Shown: positions 19,020 to 29,508 of the stretch, one piece after another
Layout of the letters: each line of letters begins with the position of its first letter
Numbering within the stretch: position 1 is the stretch's first letter
Assembly (NCBI GenBank): GCA_015493385.1
Contig: WGDE01000010.1
Span: 1-39,166 of the forward strand
Direction of reading: 5' to 3'
DNA from: Phycisphaerae bacterium
GTDB lineage: Bacteria > Planctomycetota > Phycisphaerae > Sedimentisphaerales > Sedimentisphaeraceae
Length of the DNA stretch: 39,166 nucleotides
The notes under the pieces: generated by a model
Told to the model about the DNA's origin: nothing
The model's input: only the letters and a program-made list of their open reading frames with translations
Database searches by the model: none
Position numbers and translations under genes: made by a program

Positions 19020-20456
19020 GTGATTTTAGCCCGTTATATAAAAATTGTAGTGATTCTCTCGCTTTTCTGCGCCAATGTATTTGCTTCTAATTTTTCCAGC
19101 AAGCTTAATAAAATAATTTCCTCACGCAAGGTGTCTAAAGTTAGATTTGGTGTTATTGTTGTTGACGCTGATACCAAGAAAATATTGTATTCCCACAACA
19201 GCAAGCTTGGGCTTGTTCCTGCATCAAATATGAAATTACTAACGACAGCCTCTGCGATTAAATACCTTGGCAGTGACTACGAGTTCCAAACTAAAGTTTA
19301 TCTCCAAGACGATAGTCTCATTATTGTAGGTAGCGGCGACCCTCTCTTGGGTGATAGAGATACCGACAAAAAATATCATAGGGAATCTGGCTGGGTGTTT
19401 GAGAAAATAGCGGCGGCTCTTAAGAATATCAAAGTTAATCGAATCAAAAATATCTATGTGGATAGCTGTGTCTTTGACGACCAGAGAATCCATCCATCTT
19501 GGCCGCTATCTCAGCTTAATAGATATTATGCCTCTCAGGTTTGTGGTTTAAATTACAACGGAAACTACATTGAAGTTGCAGCAAAAGTAAAGGGCAACAG
19601 AGTCGTCGCGCATTTGATTCCAGAGACAAACTATGTGAATCTGATAAATAAGGCAAAAGTAAACAAGAAGAAACGCAACACGCTATGGTGTGCAAGACCT
19701 GCCAACTCTAATAATATTACCTTATATGGAAAATGCTATCGAAGTAGTGTTCCTGTTAAGGTTACGATTGATAGGCCAGCATCTTATTTCGGTGTTTTGC
19801 TTGCCGAGAAGCTCATCTCTAGCGGAATATCGGTTGAGGGTAGTGTTGTAGAACAGTATATGGCAGACAAGCTCAATTCAAAGCCAATTGTTACGATATC
19901 GGATAGTATTAGCGATGTTATGCAGCGCTGCAATAGAGACAGTTTTGGGCTTGCGGCTGAGTCTCTTATGAAAACTCTCTCTGCTCATTTCACACAAAAG
20001 CATATCAATGGCCAATGGGCTCATGCCAACACAATAAGGGCGAAATATCTCGGCGAGCTTGGAGTTGACAAAAGTGAATACATTCTCGATGATGGTAGCG
20101 GGCTTAGCGCAAAGAATAAAGTCTCAGTTAATGCGTTCGCTAGAATCTTGCAAGATGTCTATGACAGCGATTACAGAGAACTATTTATCTCAACTCTAGC
20201 GATTGGTGGAGTTAGAGGTTCTGCCCCAGTACGTTCTCATTTTAAAGAAAAAGCATATAGAGGCAAGATATTCGCCAAGAGCGGTACGATAAATGGAGTC
20301 AAGGCGCTGAGTGGTTTTGTACGAAACGGTAGCGGTAACTATATATTTTCAATAATTGCAAACAAGGCTAACGGAGCAAGTAGGGCAGCGATAAATGATA
20401 TCGTAAAAGCTGTGGTTGATAATAAAGGGACCCATAGGCAGAAGAATCTAAGATAG
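19020..20456 (+). CDS. dacB: D-alanyl-D-alanine carboxypeptidase/endopeptidase, PBP4 family
   Basis: SNMKLLTTASAIKYL (SxxK), AKSGTINGVKALSGFV (KSGT). The ORF starts at 18828 and overlaps larC; start placed at GTG 19020, preceded by AAAAGG and giving a signal-peptide-like N-terminus (ILARYIKIVVILSLFCANVFAS). Confidence 0.9.
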   Translation: MILARYIKIVVILSLFCANVFASNFSSKLNKIISSRKVSKVRFGVIVVDADTKKILYSHNSKLGLVPASNMKLLTTASAIKYLGSDYEFQTKVYLQDDSLIIVGSGDPLLGDRDTDKKYHRESGWVFEKIAAALKNIKVNRIKNIYVDSCVFDDQRIHPSWPLSQLNRYYASQVCGLNYNGNYIEVAAKVKGNRVVAHLIPETNYVNLINKAKVNKKKRNTLWCARPANSNNITLYGKCYRSSVPVKVTIDRPASYFGVLLAEKLISSGISVEGSVVEQYMADKLNSKPIVTISDSISDVMQRCNRDSFGLAAESLMKTLSAHFTQKHINGQWAHANTIRAKYLGELGVDKSEYILDDGSGLSAKNKVSVNAFARILQDVYDSDYRELFISTLAIGGVRGSAPVRSHFKEKAYRGKIFAKSGTINGVKALSGFVRNGSGNYIFSIIANKANGASRAAINDIVKAVVDNKGTHRQKNLR

Positions 20457-20563
20457 CTTTAACATATTAAACAGAAAAACACAGTCTTTTTAATTTGCTG
20501 CATGTTATGCTTACTAGATATTTACTGCAGTTCCTTATCAATCTTTACCAGAAAGGGTGAAAT

Positions 20564-21187
20564 ATGAATCATATACTTGAGCATACAATTACAGTTTTTC
20601 TCGCATTCTTTGCAGTTATGAATCCTGTTGCTAATACAGTTGTTTTTGCCGCATTAACGGCTGATAAGTGCAAGTCTGAACAAATTAAGATTGCTCGTAA
20701 ATCTATAATGATAACATTTATTATAATTTTGCTATTTGCAGTTTTAGGAAAAATAATATTTCATCTCTTTGGCATAACCCTCCCCGCACTTCAAATAGCA
20801 GGGGGTGTTTTAGTTTTTCTTATTGGTTACCATATGCTTCACGGAGAAAATTCAAAATTACATACAGCCAAAGAAAGTGATGATGCAGATATCGCCGTGT
20901 CTCCTTTGGCTGTCCCGATTCTTGCCGGACCTGGAACTATTGCAACCGCAATGAATTATTCAGCTGCAGGGGGCTGGACTGATGTTACAGTAACAATTGC
21001 TACATTCACATTTCTATGCTTTATTACTTTCTTTTGTTTTATCTTTAGCTTAAAGATAACAACTGTTGTAGGCGAAAACAAGCTTAGTATCGTTACCCGT
21101 TTAATGGGGCTAATTCTTGCAGTGGTTGGAGTACAAATGCTAGTTGTTGGTGTAAAGGCTGCTATGGGCATTCCAGTTACACAATAG
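20564..21187 (+). CDS. MarC-family integral membrane protein (UPF0056)
   Basis: FFAVMNPVANTVVFAALT, LAVPILAGPGTIATAMNYS, RLMGLILAVVGVQMLVVGVK; six-TM pattern. Confidence 0.93.
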   Translation: MNHILEHTITVFLAFFAVMNPVANTVVFAALTADKCKSEQIKIARKSIMITFIIILLFAVLGKIIFHLFGITLPALQIAGGVLVFLIGYHMLHGENSKLHTAKESDDADIAVSPLAVPILAGPGTIATAMNYSAAGGWTDVTVTIATFTFLCFITFFCFIFSLKITTVVGENKLSIVTRLMGLILAVVGVQMLVVGVKAAMGIPVTQ

Positions 21188-21326
21188 AGAATCAAAACAA
21201 ATAAAACTGTAGAGCAACTTTTTTGTCAGTGGTAGCGTTGCAAGCGTTAAGCAATATTCCTCAGCAATTCCAAACTTCATCGCATCCTTCATGATCTTCA
21301 ATTTCTTCATGGTAAAAAACTAATAA

Positions 21327-21365
21327 AAAAAGCCCTCCATTGACTTATCTCAATGAAGGGCTTTT
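21327..21365. terminator. Bidirectional intrinsic terminator between convergent marC-like and RND operon
   Basis: AAAAGCCCTCCATTGA-cttatc-TCAATGAAGGGCTTTT. Confidence 0.9.
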
Positions 21366-21390
21366 AGTTTTAACGGAAACTTCGTATCTG

Positions 21391-24300
21391 TTACTCTTCT
21401 TTTTCTTCTTTAATTCCAAAGAATGTTGCATAGAGAACCGGTACAACAATCAGTGTTAGTATTGTTGCGAAAGTCAATCCGAACATAATGGTAACAGCCA
21501 TTGCAACAAAGAAAGCATCTGTAAGCAAAGGTATCATTCCAAGCACAGTTGTTGCCGCTGCCATAACAACAGGGCGAATACGTGTAACACCAGAATTGAT
21601 AACTGCATCGAAAGGTGCAACACCAGAGTTAAGTTGATTATTAATCTCATCAATAAGCACAACAGAGTTCTTTATTAGCATACCAGTTAAACTCAAGAAT
21701 CCTAGCAGTGCCATAAACCCAAACGGCTGGTCCATAACAAGCAGGCCAAGAGTCACGCCTATTATCGCTAGTGGGACTGTTGCAAAGATAACAAGAGGCT
21801 TCTTGAGTGAGTTAAAGAGCATTATAACTATCAAAACCATAAACAAGCATATAGTTGGAAGCATTGCAGCCAAACCTGATTGAGCACGAGTAGAATTTTC
21901 ATACTCACCTCCCCATTCCATGCTGTAGCCTTCAGGGAGCGGGATAGCTTCAATCTTTGGTCGTAGTTTTTCAAATACAACCGTTGCAGGCCCACTCTTT
22001 GGGTCGCAACGAACTGTAATAGTTGGTAATCTATCACGTCTGCGTATTATCTGATTCTCAGAAACAATCTTGAAATCAGTAACAACCTGTCTGATAGGAA
22101 TAAAGCCTTGTGATATCGGGCTGTATATTTGGATGTCTGAGAGCTTTTGAACGTTTGAACGTTCATCTGCAGGAGCGCGGTATACAACCGGAATAAGCTC
22201 ATCTTTCTCTCTGTAATAGCCAACTGTCGTTCCTGCGGTCGCTGATTGGAGTGCTTTTGCAATTTCTTTGCGAGTTAGTCCCGCATTGCGTGCGGCTGCG
22301 TCTGATATGATTGGACGAAGCAAAGGGACCTTTTGTCGCCAATCTGTATTTATATCGACAGCTCCAGGCTCTTCAATCATAATCTGCTTGACATTATCAG
22401 ATAATTGACGCAATACATCTGGGTCAGGGCCTCTTAGTCGAACCTGTATTTTATTTGCATCTCCAGGGCCGAGCATAAAGCGTCTACAGAATGTCTGTGC
22501 GTCTTGGCAATTTGCCTTTAAGAACTTATTGCATCTTGCCATAAGGTTGTTAATGGTGTGATAGTCTTTGACTGAAACTAAAACTAGACCATAGGCAGTA
22601 TTAGGTTCTTCTGCTGTATAAGTTAGAATGAACCTTAGAGCACCTTGCCCGATAACTGAAGTTATATCGGTAACTTCAGGTTGCTTGCGTATCCATTTCT
22701 CAAAAATCTCTACCTGCTCTTGAGTCTTTTCAATTTTAACTCCTTGAGGCATCCAGAAGTGCACCATAAATTGAGGTCTTGTCGAATCTGGAAAGAAACT
22801 CTTCTTGACGAATCCAAATCCATAAATAGCAACAGCTAGTAGTACTACTAGGAGAGTTATTGTTATATATTTTTGACGTACACAGAATATGAGCATCTTG
22901 CGGTATGCTTGGTAGAATTTTCCAGCGTATGGATCTGTTTCACCTTCAAGTTTTTCCACACGTAGGAAATGGATTCCAGCAAGCGGGGTGATTGTTATTG
23001 CCAAAATCCAACTTAGCATAAGTGAATATAGTAATACTTGGTATAGTGAGCGGCAGAATTCACCGGTGCTATCCTGCGAAGTTCCAATCGCGGCAAATGC
23101 TAAAATTGCTACACAGGTAGCACCAAATAAAGGCCAAGTCGTCTGTTGGACAACTTTGATTGCAGCATCTTTTTTACTTTCTCCTCTTTGGCCACCAATT
23201 AGTATGCCATCAACGACAACAATCGCATTGTCTACCAACATTCCAAGTGCAATAATCAAAGCACCAAGACTAATCCTTTGCAGCATTACATGGTTAATGT
23301 CCATTATTATGAATGTTGCTAGGATAACTAGAAGTAGTATGCCACCAATTAGCAAACCACTGCGCATTCCCATAGCAAATACAAGGACTACGATTACAAT
23401 AATAATCGCTTCAATCAAGTTGACAACGAAACTGTCTATTGATTCTATAACAGTCTCAGTTTGATCAGACACTACACCAATTTCCATTCCAATTGGAGTT
23501 TCGGCTTGCAATTCTTTGAGTCTCTTACTAACAGCTTTACCCATAACGACAACATTGCCACCGCTGACGGTTGAGATGCCAAGCCCGACAGCAGGTTTTG
23601 AATTGAAACGGAATATCACGTTTGGAGGGTCTACATAACCGCGGCGTATAGTTGCGATATCCTTGAGGTATAACTTTGTTTTTCCATCAGCCGCTAGTAT
23701 AGAAACGTTTCCGATGTCTTCAATAGATGTTAGTTCTCCTGTAGGGAAGATACGCACATACTGGCTCCCAATGTCAATATTGCCGGCAGGTGCAACTGCA
23801 TTTTGTCCTGAGAGAGATGCATAAATCATTTGCGGTGAAATACCAAGTTGTGAAATTCTCTCTCGTGACATCTCAACGTAAACACGTTCTTCTTTAACAC
23901 CAAAAAGCTTAACATCCGCGACATCTTTAACTAATAGAAGTTCACGGCGAAGCACCTTAGCATACTCGTAAATTTCTTTGTAGCTGTAGCCGTCTCCATA
24001 AATAGCATAGAAGATTCCATATACATCACCAAAATCGTCCCACACCAAAGAAGTTGAAGTTCCGGGTGGTAGATCGGATTGGGCATCGTTGACCTTGCGT
24101 CTTAGCTCGTCCCATATCTGCGGCAAGTCTTTTGCCATATACTTATCTTTGATTTCGACTTCAACAGATGAGAAGCCTGGCATTGACAAACTTTTTACAT
24201 TCTTAACCTGACCAAGTTTCTGGATGGCTGTTTCAATCTTGTCAGTAACTTCCTCCGAAACCTCCATTGCAGTTGCGCCGGGATAGTAGGTTATCACCTT

Positions 24301-24435
24301 AGCTATTTTGATTGTAAACTCAGGGTCTTCTAAGCGTCCAAGGTGTTTGTACGATTTAATGCCGCCAAAAAAGAGCAACACCGTTATTACTATCGTGATA
24401 ATCTTCTTATCAATTGCTAGTTTAGCAAAATTCAT
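21391..24435 (-). CDS. RND efflux pump permease (AcrB/AcrD/AcrF family)
   Basis: 1014 aa; NFAKLAIDKKIITIVITVLLFFGGIKSYKHLGRLEDPEF; GALIIALGMLVDNAIVVVDGI; GFLSLTGMLIKNSVVLIDEI. Confidence 0.96.
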   Translation of the reverse strand: MNFAKLAIDKKIITIVITVLLFFGGIKSYKHLGRLEDPEFTIKIAKVITYYPGATAMEVSEEVTDKIETAIQKLGQVKNVKSLSMPGFSSVEVEIKDKYMAKDLPQIWDELRRKVNDAQSDLPPGTSTSLVWDDFGDVYGIFYAIYGDGYSYKEIYEYAKVLRRELLLVKDVADVKLFGVKEERVYVEMSRERISQLGISPQMIYASLSGQNAVAPAGNIDIGSQYVRIFPTGELTSIEDIGNVSILAADGKTKLYLKDIATIRRGYVDPPNVIFRFNSKPAVGLGISTVSGGNVVVMGKAVSKRLKELQAETPIGMEIGVVSDQTETVIESIDSFVVNLIEAIIIVIVVLVFAMGMRSGLLIGGILLLVILATFIIMDINHVMLQRISLGALIIALGMLVDNAIVVVDGILIGGQRGESKKDAAIKVVQQTTWPLFGATCVAILAFAAIGTSQDSTGEFCRSLYQVLLYSLMLSWILAITITPLAGIHFLRVEKLEGETDPYAGKFYQAYRKMLIFCVRQKYITITLLVVLLAVAIYGFGFVKKSFFPDSTRPQFMVHFWMPQGVKIEKTQEQVEIFEKWIRKQPEVTDITSVIGQGALRFILTYTAEEPNTAYGLVLVSVKDYHTINNLMARCNKFLKANCQDAQTFCRRFMLGPGDANKIQVRLRGPDPDVLRQLSDNVKQIMIEEPGAVDINTDWRQKVPLLRPIISDAAARNAGLTRKEIAKALQSATAGTTVGYYREKDELIPVVYRAPADERSNVQKLSDIQIYSPISQGFIPIRQVVTDFKIVSENQIIRRRDRLPTITVRCDPKSGPATVVFEKLRPKIEAIPLPEGYSMEWGGEYENSTRAQSGLAAMLPTICLFMVLIVIMLFNSLKKPLVIFATVPLAIIGVTLGLLVMDQPFGFMALLGFLSLTGMLIKNSVVLIDEINNQLNSGVAPFDAVINSGVTRIRPVVMAAATTVLGMIPLLTDAFFVAMAVTIMFGLTFATILTLIVVPVLYATFFGIKEEKEE

Positions 24436-24447
24436 GCGTGATTCTCC

Positions 24448-25560
24448 CTACTGATTACTGTTGAGCTTGTATTCTCTTACTGGTTGTCCTTCACGCAGTA
24501 GGCTAACGCCATGAGACGCAATTCGATCGCCTTTTTCCAAACCGTTTAGAATTTCAATATTATCGCCAATTGCTTTGCCAACTGTTACATCTTGGCGATG
24601 TACTACAAAAGTTTTGCCAGTCTTTTGTACTTTCCAAACGTAATACTGACCCTGCCCATCAATTGGTACTGTATCTATTGGAGCAATTAAGTTGTCAGTT
24701 TTCTTAAGTTTGCTTGCTATAGGAGTTTCAGTCAGGGTCGCTGTCATTCCAGGTAGAATGGTGTATTTGTCTTGCATTGGCATGGTAAATGTTATTGTGT
24801 AAGTTTGAGTCTTGGGATCTGCCTTTGTTGTGAACTCTCTTAAACTAACATCAAACTTAACTCCAGGCAATGAATCAAAAGTTACGCTATAGCTAAAATC
24901 ACCTCTTGTTTTATTGGCTTCAAGAATGCGTTCTTGTGGAACATACGCTTCGACCTGAATATAGTGTATATCTTGGATGCCAAGAATAGGTTTGTTTGGA
25001 GCTACCATTTCAAAGCATTGAATGTATGTGTCAGAGACGATTGCATCGTACGGTGCTCTTAGAATTGTGTCTTGGAGGTTTTTCTTGGCAATCTCTAAAT
25101 TTGCAAAAGCTTGTTCGTAAGCAGATTGGGCGTTTGTTAAATCTGTCTTAGAGACTGCGCCAGAGGCAACGGCTTTTTCAATCCTTTGAAGATATATCTT
25201 TTTCTGATTGTAAGATGCCTTAGCTGAATTATAGCGATTTTTGTAATCTCGGTCATCAAGTTTGGCGAGTATGTCACCTTTTTTAATGCGTTGTCCTTTT
25301 AAGGTAGGAAAATCAATCACTTGACCTCCAACTTGAAAAGAGAGATCGGCTTTATCCTTAACAGTCACTTTACCGGGATATTCACGAGATGAAATACCAG
25401 CAAGATCTCCAACTGTAAACATCTTTAATGGGCGAGCAACCATAGGTTCTTCTGGTTTTTCCTTCTTGAAGTTAATTAGGAAAACACCCGCAATAATTGC
25501 AGCCACCACAATTAAACCGACTAAGTATTGTAAAATTTTCATTTTTGATTTTGCTGCCAT
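24448..25560 (-). CDS. RND periplasmic adaptor subunit (membrane fusion protein)
   Basis: LSFQVGGQVIDFPTLKGQRIKKGDILAKLDDRDY; LRAPYDAIVSDTYI; coiled-coil region; upstream of the permease gene in the same operon. Confidence 0.95.
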   Translation of the reverse strand: MAAKSKMKILQYLVGLIVVAAIIAGVFLINFKKEKPEEPMVARPLKMFTVGDLAGISSREYPGKVTVKDKADLSFQVGGQVIDFPTLKGQRIKKGDILAKLDDRDYKNRYNSAKASYNQKKIYLQRIEKAVASGAVSKTDLTNAQSAYEQAFANLEIAKKNLQDTILRAPYDAIVSDTYIQCFEMVAPNKPILGIQDIHYIQVEAYVPQERILEANKTRGDFSYSVTFDSLPGVKFDVSLREFTTKADPKTQTYTITFTMPMQDKYTILPGMTATLTETPIASKLKKTDNLIAPIDTVPIDGQGQYYVWKVQKTGKTFVVHRQDVTVGKAIGDNIEILNGLEKGDRIASHGVSLLREGQPVREYKLNSNQ

Positions 25561-25562
25561 GC

Positions 25563-27098
25563 TTATTTCTCCTCTACGGGATTAATTATATTTGAGTTGT
25601 CATTCTTAGCTGTTACGGGATTATCTTTTTGTGTATCTTCTTTTATAGTTGGTGTGTCAACAGTCCAGCCACCACCTAATGCTGTGTATATGTGAGCTAA
25701 GTTTTTAGCCACTAATCCGCGGCTCTCAGCTAGTTGATCTTCTTGTTTTGTCAAAGATCTTTGCATATCAAGAACATTTTGGAAATCGGTTAATCCAATA
25801 TCATAAGTGTCTTGAACTAATTCGAGCGATTTTTTCGCAGCATCAACAGAAACCTGCAAAGATTTGAGACGCTCCTGTTCGCGTGCATAGGCATTCATAG
25901 CATTTTCCACTTCTTCAAGTGCCAAGAGAACAGTGCGTTCATAGTTAATCAAAGCTGCTTGAGTGCGTGCTTCTTGAGCCTTGATATAGTTACGCACGCG
26001 GTCTCCATCAAAGAGATTCCACCGCATTGATGGGCCAATTCCCCATGTGTGGCTATCACCTGTATCGCCAATACCCTTGAGTTGCTGCGCTTCAAGAGCG
26101 AATGTTCCAGAGAGCGAGAATACTGGGTAGAGTGATGCTGTTGCAATGCCAATTCGTGCTGTCTCGGCAGCTAGGTTTCGCTCTGCACGGCGAATGTCAG
26201 GTCGCTGTCTTAGCAACTCTGTTGGTAAGCCAACGGTGACAATATCTGGCACTTTTGGAATATCTGCAGGCTTTGATAGTTTTTCGTATAGAGCGGCAGG
26301 CGGTTGAGCTAGAAGTACGCTCAAGCGGTGTATTGATTCAGCTTCAAGCTGACGCAATCGAGGCAAGAAGGATTTGGTACTCGATAAAACAAGCTTTGCT
26401 TGTTGAACATCCAATTCTGCGACTAGCTCAACTTTGCGTCTATCTTGAATCAGTTTTAGCATCTTCTCTTGGAGCTTAATGTTTTCTTGAGTATAGTGTA
26501 TTCTAGATTGCAGGGCTCTTAGAGTAATATATGTTTGTGCTACATCTGAGTATAGACTCACCAAAACATCTCGATAGTCTTCAATTGATGCTCCTAGTGA
26601 AGCTTGCGAGGCCTCGATCGAGCGGCCAATACGGCCAAATAGGTCTATTTCCCATGTTGCGTCCAAACCGATCGAGTGCAAATTCATTGAATCATAGTCT
26701 GCGCCTTTAATTCCCTTGAGAGCGCCTCTCTCACTTGGTTCAGAATTTCTGTAGCTGCCAATCGCGTCAACTCTAGGTGAATTACTTCCACTTGCAACGC
26801 CAAGCATTGCGCGAGCTTCTAAGAGTCTGGTATATGCAGTCTTTAGATCTAAATTTTCTGTTCTAGCTTCACTAATTAACTCATTTAGTGTTGGATCATT
26901 AAAGACTTCCCACCAGCTTTCTATATTAGAAGATGTACACTCCATACTTCTAATGGCATTCTCTTGCCACTGATCAGGTACTTGATAGTTTGGAGCCTCG
27001 TAGTCTGGGCCTACTTTGCAACCTTGCAGTGTTAGTAGTAGGAAAAAAAAAGATGTAATTGTGAGAGTTGTTTTAGCAATACAACACCGATGGCTCAT
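25563..27098 (-). CDS. Outer membrane efflux lipoprotein (TolC/NodT family)
   Basis: Lipobox-like LLTLQGCKVGPDYEAPNYQVPDQW; LRQRPDIRRAERNLAAETARIGIATASLYP. Confidence 0.95.
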   Translation of the reverse strand: MSHRCCIAKTTLTITSFFFLLLTLQGCKVGPDYEAPNYQVPDQWQENAIRSMECTSSNIESWWEVFNDPTLNELISEARTENLDLKTAYTRLLEARAMLGVASGSNSPRVDAIGSYRNSEPSERGALKGIKGADYDSMNLHSIGLDATWEIDLFGRIGRSIEASQASLGASIEDYRDVLVSLYSDVAQTYITLRALQSRIHYTQENIKLQEKMLKLIQDRRKVELVAELDVQQAKLVLSSTKSFLPRLRQLEAESIHRLSVLLAQPPAALYEKLSKPADIPKVPDIVTVGLPTELLRQRPDIRRAERNLAAETARIGIATASLYPVFSLSGTFALEAQQLKGIGDTGDSHTWGIGPSMRWNLFDGDRVRNYIKAQEARTQAALINYERTVLLALEEVENAMNAYAREQERLKSLQVSVDAAKKSLELVQDTYDIGLTDFQNVLDMQRSLTKQEDQLAESRGLVAKNLAHIYTALGGGWTVDTPTIKEDTQKDNPVTAKNDNSNIINPVEEK

Positions 27099-27239
27099 TT
27101 TGTAACTCCTATTCCAGCGTAATTTCTAGACATAATAATCTATACCAAGATTGTCATGTAAGAACTAACAGAAATCAAGTGAATTAACAAAATAATCGTC
27201 ATACTTGCCGAAGTGGCTATTTGAGTAAAATACTACTCT

Positions 27240-28241
27240 CTAACAAACGCTTATCTCGCCTATGATTTCTTGGGCAAGGTCTTTGATTGTTACAATACCT
27301 AGCGGTATATAGTTAGATTTTCTTTGAGGTTTTGCAATCAAAGCAATGCGCAGTTTGTCATCGTGCATTTTGTTTAGTGCTTTAATCACGACAGTCTCAG
27401 GTGTGAATCGATAGATCGGTTCTAGGTGTTTATCTATGCTAAACTCACCGTTATCAGTTAGAGCGTTAAATACATTGACATAACCAACTATATCATTGCG
27501 TGTTTTATCGCATACTAGAAATCGAGTGTAGGGGTATTTTTTGAATACATCAAATAGCTCATCTTTGCTAGAGTCTAGATTAACTGTTGCGACATTATTC
27601 ATTTTTGTCATCACTGACGTTATCTTTATTTGAGAGATATTTAAGACTCTATTGGCTATATCATTTTGTACATAGCTTAGATATCCCTCGTTTTTTGTGT
27701 CTTGGAGAATTCCTTCGATGTGCCTTTTCGCTGTGGAGATTAGAGTCTCTTTTTCAGCCTCTGGCGTGTGCGTGATACGCTCAAAAATACGAGTCATCAA
27801 ACGCATAGCACTGATTAGGCCTGCCATAGTGAATAGCCTATTTGAGAACCACAACAGCGGGCTTGATTTTGGCATATAGCTATCGCATTTGTAGTAATAA
27901 ATGCTTTTTGGCAGGATTTCTCCGAATATTAGCAACGTCGGTGTCATTATAATAGTGGCGTAATATTCTGAATTGTCAGCTCCAGATAGTTTTGCTACAA
28001 GCACAGTTGCAATACTTGTGGCAAGTGCGGTGGAGATATTGTTTCCAATAAGAATTGAGAATATTAGCCCTTGAGAATCTTCGAGCATCGATTGTAGTAG
28101 TAAATGCAATCTGTTTCCCTCTTCGGCAGAGAGTCTATTTTTTAGCCTGCTCACACGGTATAGCCCTGTCTCTGAGCCAGAGAAAAGGGCGGAGGAGCAT
28201 ATTAGTAAAATTAAGGCAGCTATTAGGATTACGGTTATCAT
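27240..28241 (-). CDS. CNNM/HlyC-CorC family membrane protein (short paralogue)
   Basis: ALFSGSETGLYRVSRLKNRL; FGEILPKSIYY; CBS-like region VTIKDLAQEIIGEI; ends without the C-terminal CorC_HlyC domain. Confidence 0.9.
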   Translation of the reverse strand: MITVILIAALILLICSSALFSGSETGLYRVSRLKNRLSAEEGNRLHLLLQSMLEDSQGLIFSILIGNNISTALATSIATVLVAKLSGADNSEYYATIIMTPTLLIFGEILPKSIYYYKCDSYMPKSSPLLWFSNRLFTMAGLISAMRLMTRIFERITHTPEAEKETLISTAKRHIEGILQDTKNEGYLSYVQNDIANRVLNISQIKITSVMTKMNNVATVNLDSSKDELFDVFKKYPYTRFLVCDKTRNDIVGYVNVFNALTDNGEFSIDKHLEPIYRFTPETVVIKALNKMHDDKLRIALIAKPQRKSNYIPLGIVTIKDLAQEIIGEISVC

Positions 28242-29506
28242 TGGCTATCCTCGTTTTCACTGTCGATGTTGAATGTGAGCCTTATACTCTTCACTCTATA
28301 TCTATCCATCTCTTCTACTGTAAATCTTATGTTCTCGTGTATTACGCTATCGCCTTTTTGTGGAATCTTCCTGATTAGCGCAGTTACAAAACCTCCGAGC
28401 GTTGACGAGCTATCATTTTCTACCTCAAGACCAAGAAAATCAGCCCAATCGTGAAACGCTAGGCTCCCAGAGAGTATGCACTCTTGGTCTGTTACCTGTT
28501 TGAGCGTTTCTTCAAGGTCGCTAGAGCTAGTCCCTAGTAATTCAGAGATGATATCTTTCATAGTTAAGAGTCCGGCAACACCGCCATACTCGTCAACCAC
28601 AATTGCTATATCGAGTTTCTCTTTCTTGAAAAATTCCATCAAAGATTCAACGCTCTTTTGTTCTGGCACAAATACGGCTTCTGAGATTAAGTCTTTGATT
28701 GATTTATCTCTGTGCAGGAGCGCGTCTCGAAGTAACAATACGCCTTGAATATTGTCAATTTTACCATCATATACAGGCAGTTTTTTTACGCATTTATCTA
28801 CCATCATCTCGATTGCATTTTCTAATGAATCATCAATGCTGCAAAATAGCATATCCACTCTAGGCTTCATCAGATGCCTAAGCTTTAAGAAGCTAAGCTC
28901 AAGAACTTCTGAGATTAGCAGGTTTTGATCCATTGTCATTGAGCCTTTTTTACTGCTAATCTCTATTAGTTTTTTTAGCTGCGAGATATTGAAATCCTGC
29001 TTACTCTTTTTTGCCGGTATGCAGAGGCGAATAATTGGTTCTACGATAAGCGTGTTTAAGATAGCTATTGCAGGGGTGAGTATTAACTTTAGAATGTAGC
29101 AGGGCAGTGCGGCTGTTAGCGCGATATTTTTTGACCTAGAATACGCAATCGATTTTGGGAGCATCTCGCCAAACACAACTAAGGCGCCAAAGGCTAAAAT
29201 GGCAAATAGTAAACCAGCTGTTTTTCCGTTAGTTTCTATGATATCTATGCTGATAACGCTTGATGTGGCGAAAAAGAGTACGTTGATTAGCATATTTCCA
29301 AAGAGCAGTGTTGTGAGGAGTTTCTTGGGAGTTTTTAGTAGACGAAAAACGAGACGTGAGAATTTATTTTGTGAATCTCTAAGCTCTAAACTTTCTCGGC
29401 GTGAAAGATTGAAAAAAGCAGTCTCACTTCCAGAGAAGAAGGCCGAGACTAGCACAAGCGCAGACATGAAAACGATATCAATTAAATGTTGATTTAATGT
29501 AGGCAC
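28238..29506 (-). CDS. HlyC/CorC family transporter (CNNM + CBS + CorC_HlyC)
   Basis: AFFSGSETAFFNLSRRESLEL; VFGEMLPKSIAYSRSKNIAL; MKPRVDMLFC; AIVVDEYGGVAGLLTMKDIISELLG; SSTLGGFVTALIRKIPQKGDSV. Confidence 0.94.
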   Translation of the reverse strand: MPTLNQHLIDIVFMSALVLVSAFFSGSETAFFNLSRRESLELRDSQNKFSRLVFRLLKTPKKLLTTLLFGNMLINVLFFATSSVISIDIIETNGKTAGLLFAILAFGALVVFGEMLPKSIAYSRSKNIALTAALPCYILKLILTPAIAILNTLIVEPIIRLCIPAKKSKQDFNISQLKKLIEISSKKGSMTMDQNLLISEVLELSFLKLRHLMKPRVDMLFCSIDDSLENAIEMMVDKCVKKLPVYDGKIDNIQGVLLLRDALLHRDKSIKDLISEAVFVPEQKSVESLMEFFKKEKLDIAIVVDEYGGVAGLLTMKDIISELLGTSSSDLEETLKQVTDQECILSGSLAFHDWADFLGLEVENDSSSTLGGFVTALIRKIPQKGDSVIHENIRFTVEEMDRYRVKSIRLTFNIDSENEDSQ

Positions 29507-29508
29507 TC

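Noticed and set aside
22988-23464. 158-aa plus-strand ORF within the RND permease
   Set aside because: Antisense to strongly conserved RND TM segments; low-complexity Ile/Thr/Ser composition.
21391-27098. RND operon as a novel system
   Set aside because: Standard permease-adaptor-outer membrane factor arrangement; no unusual domain seen.
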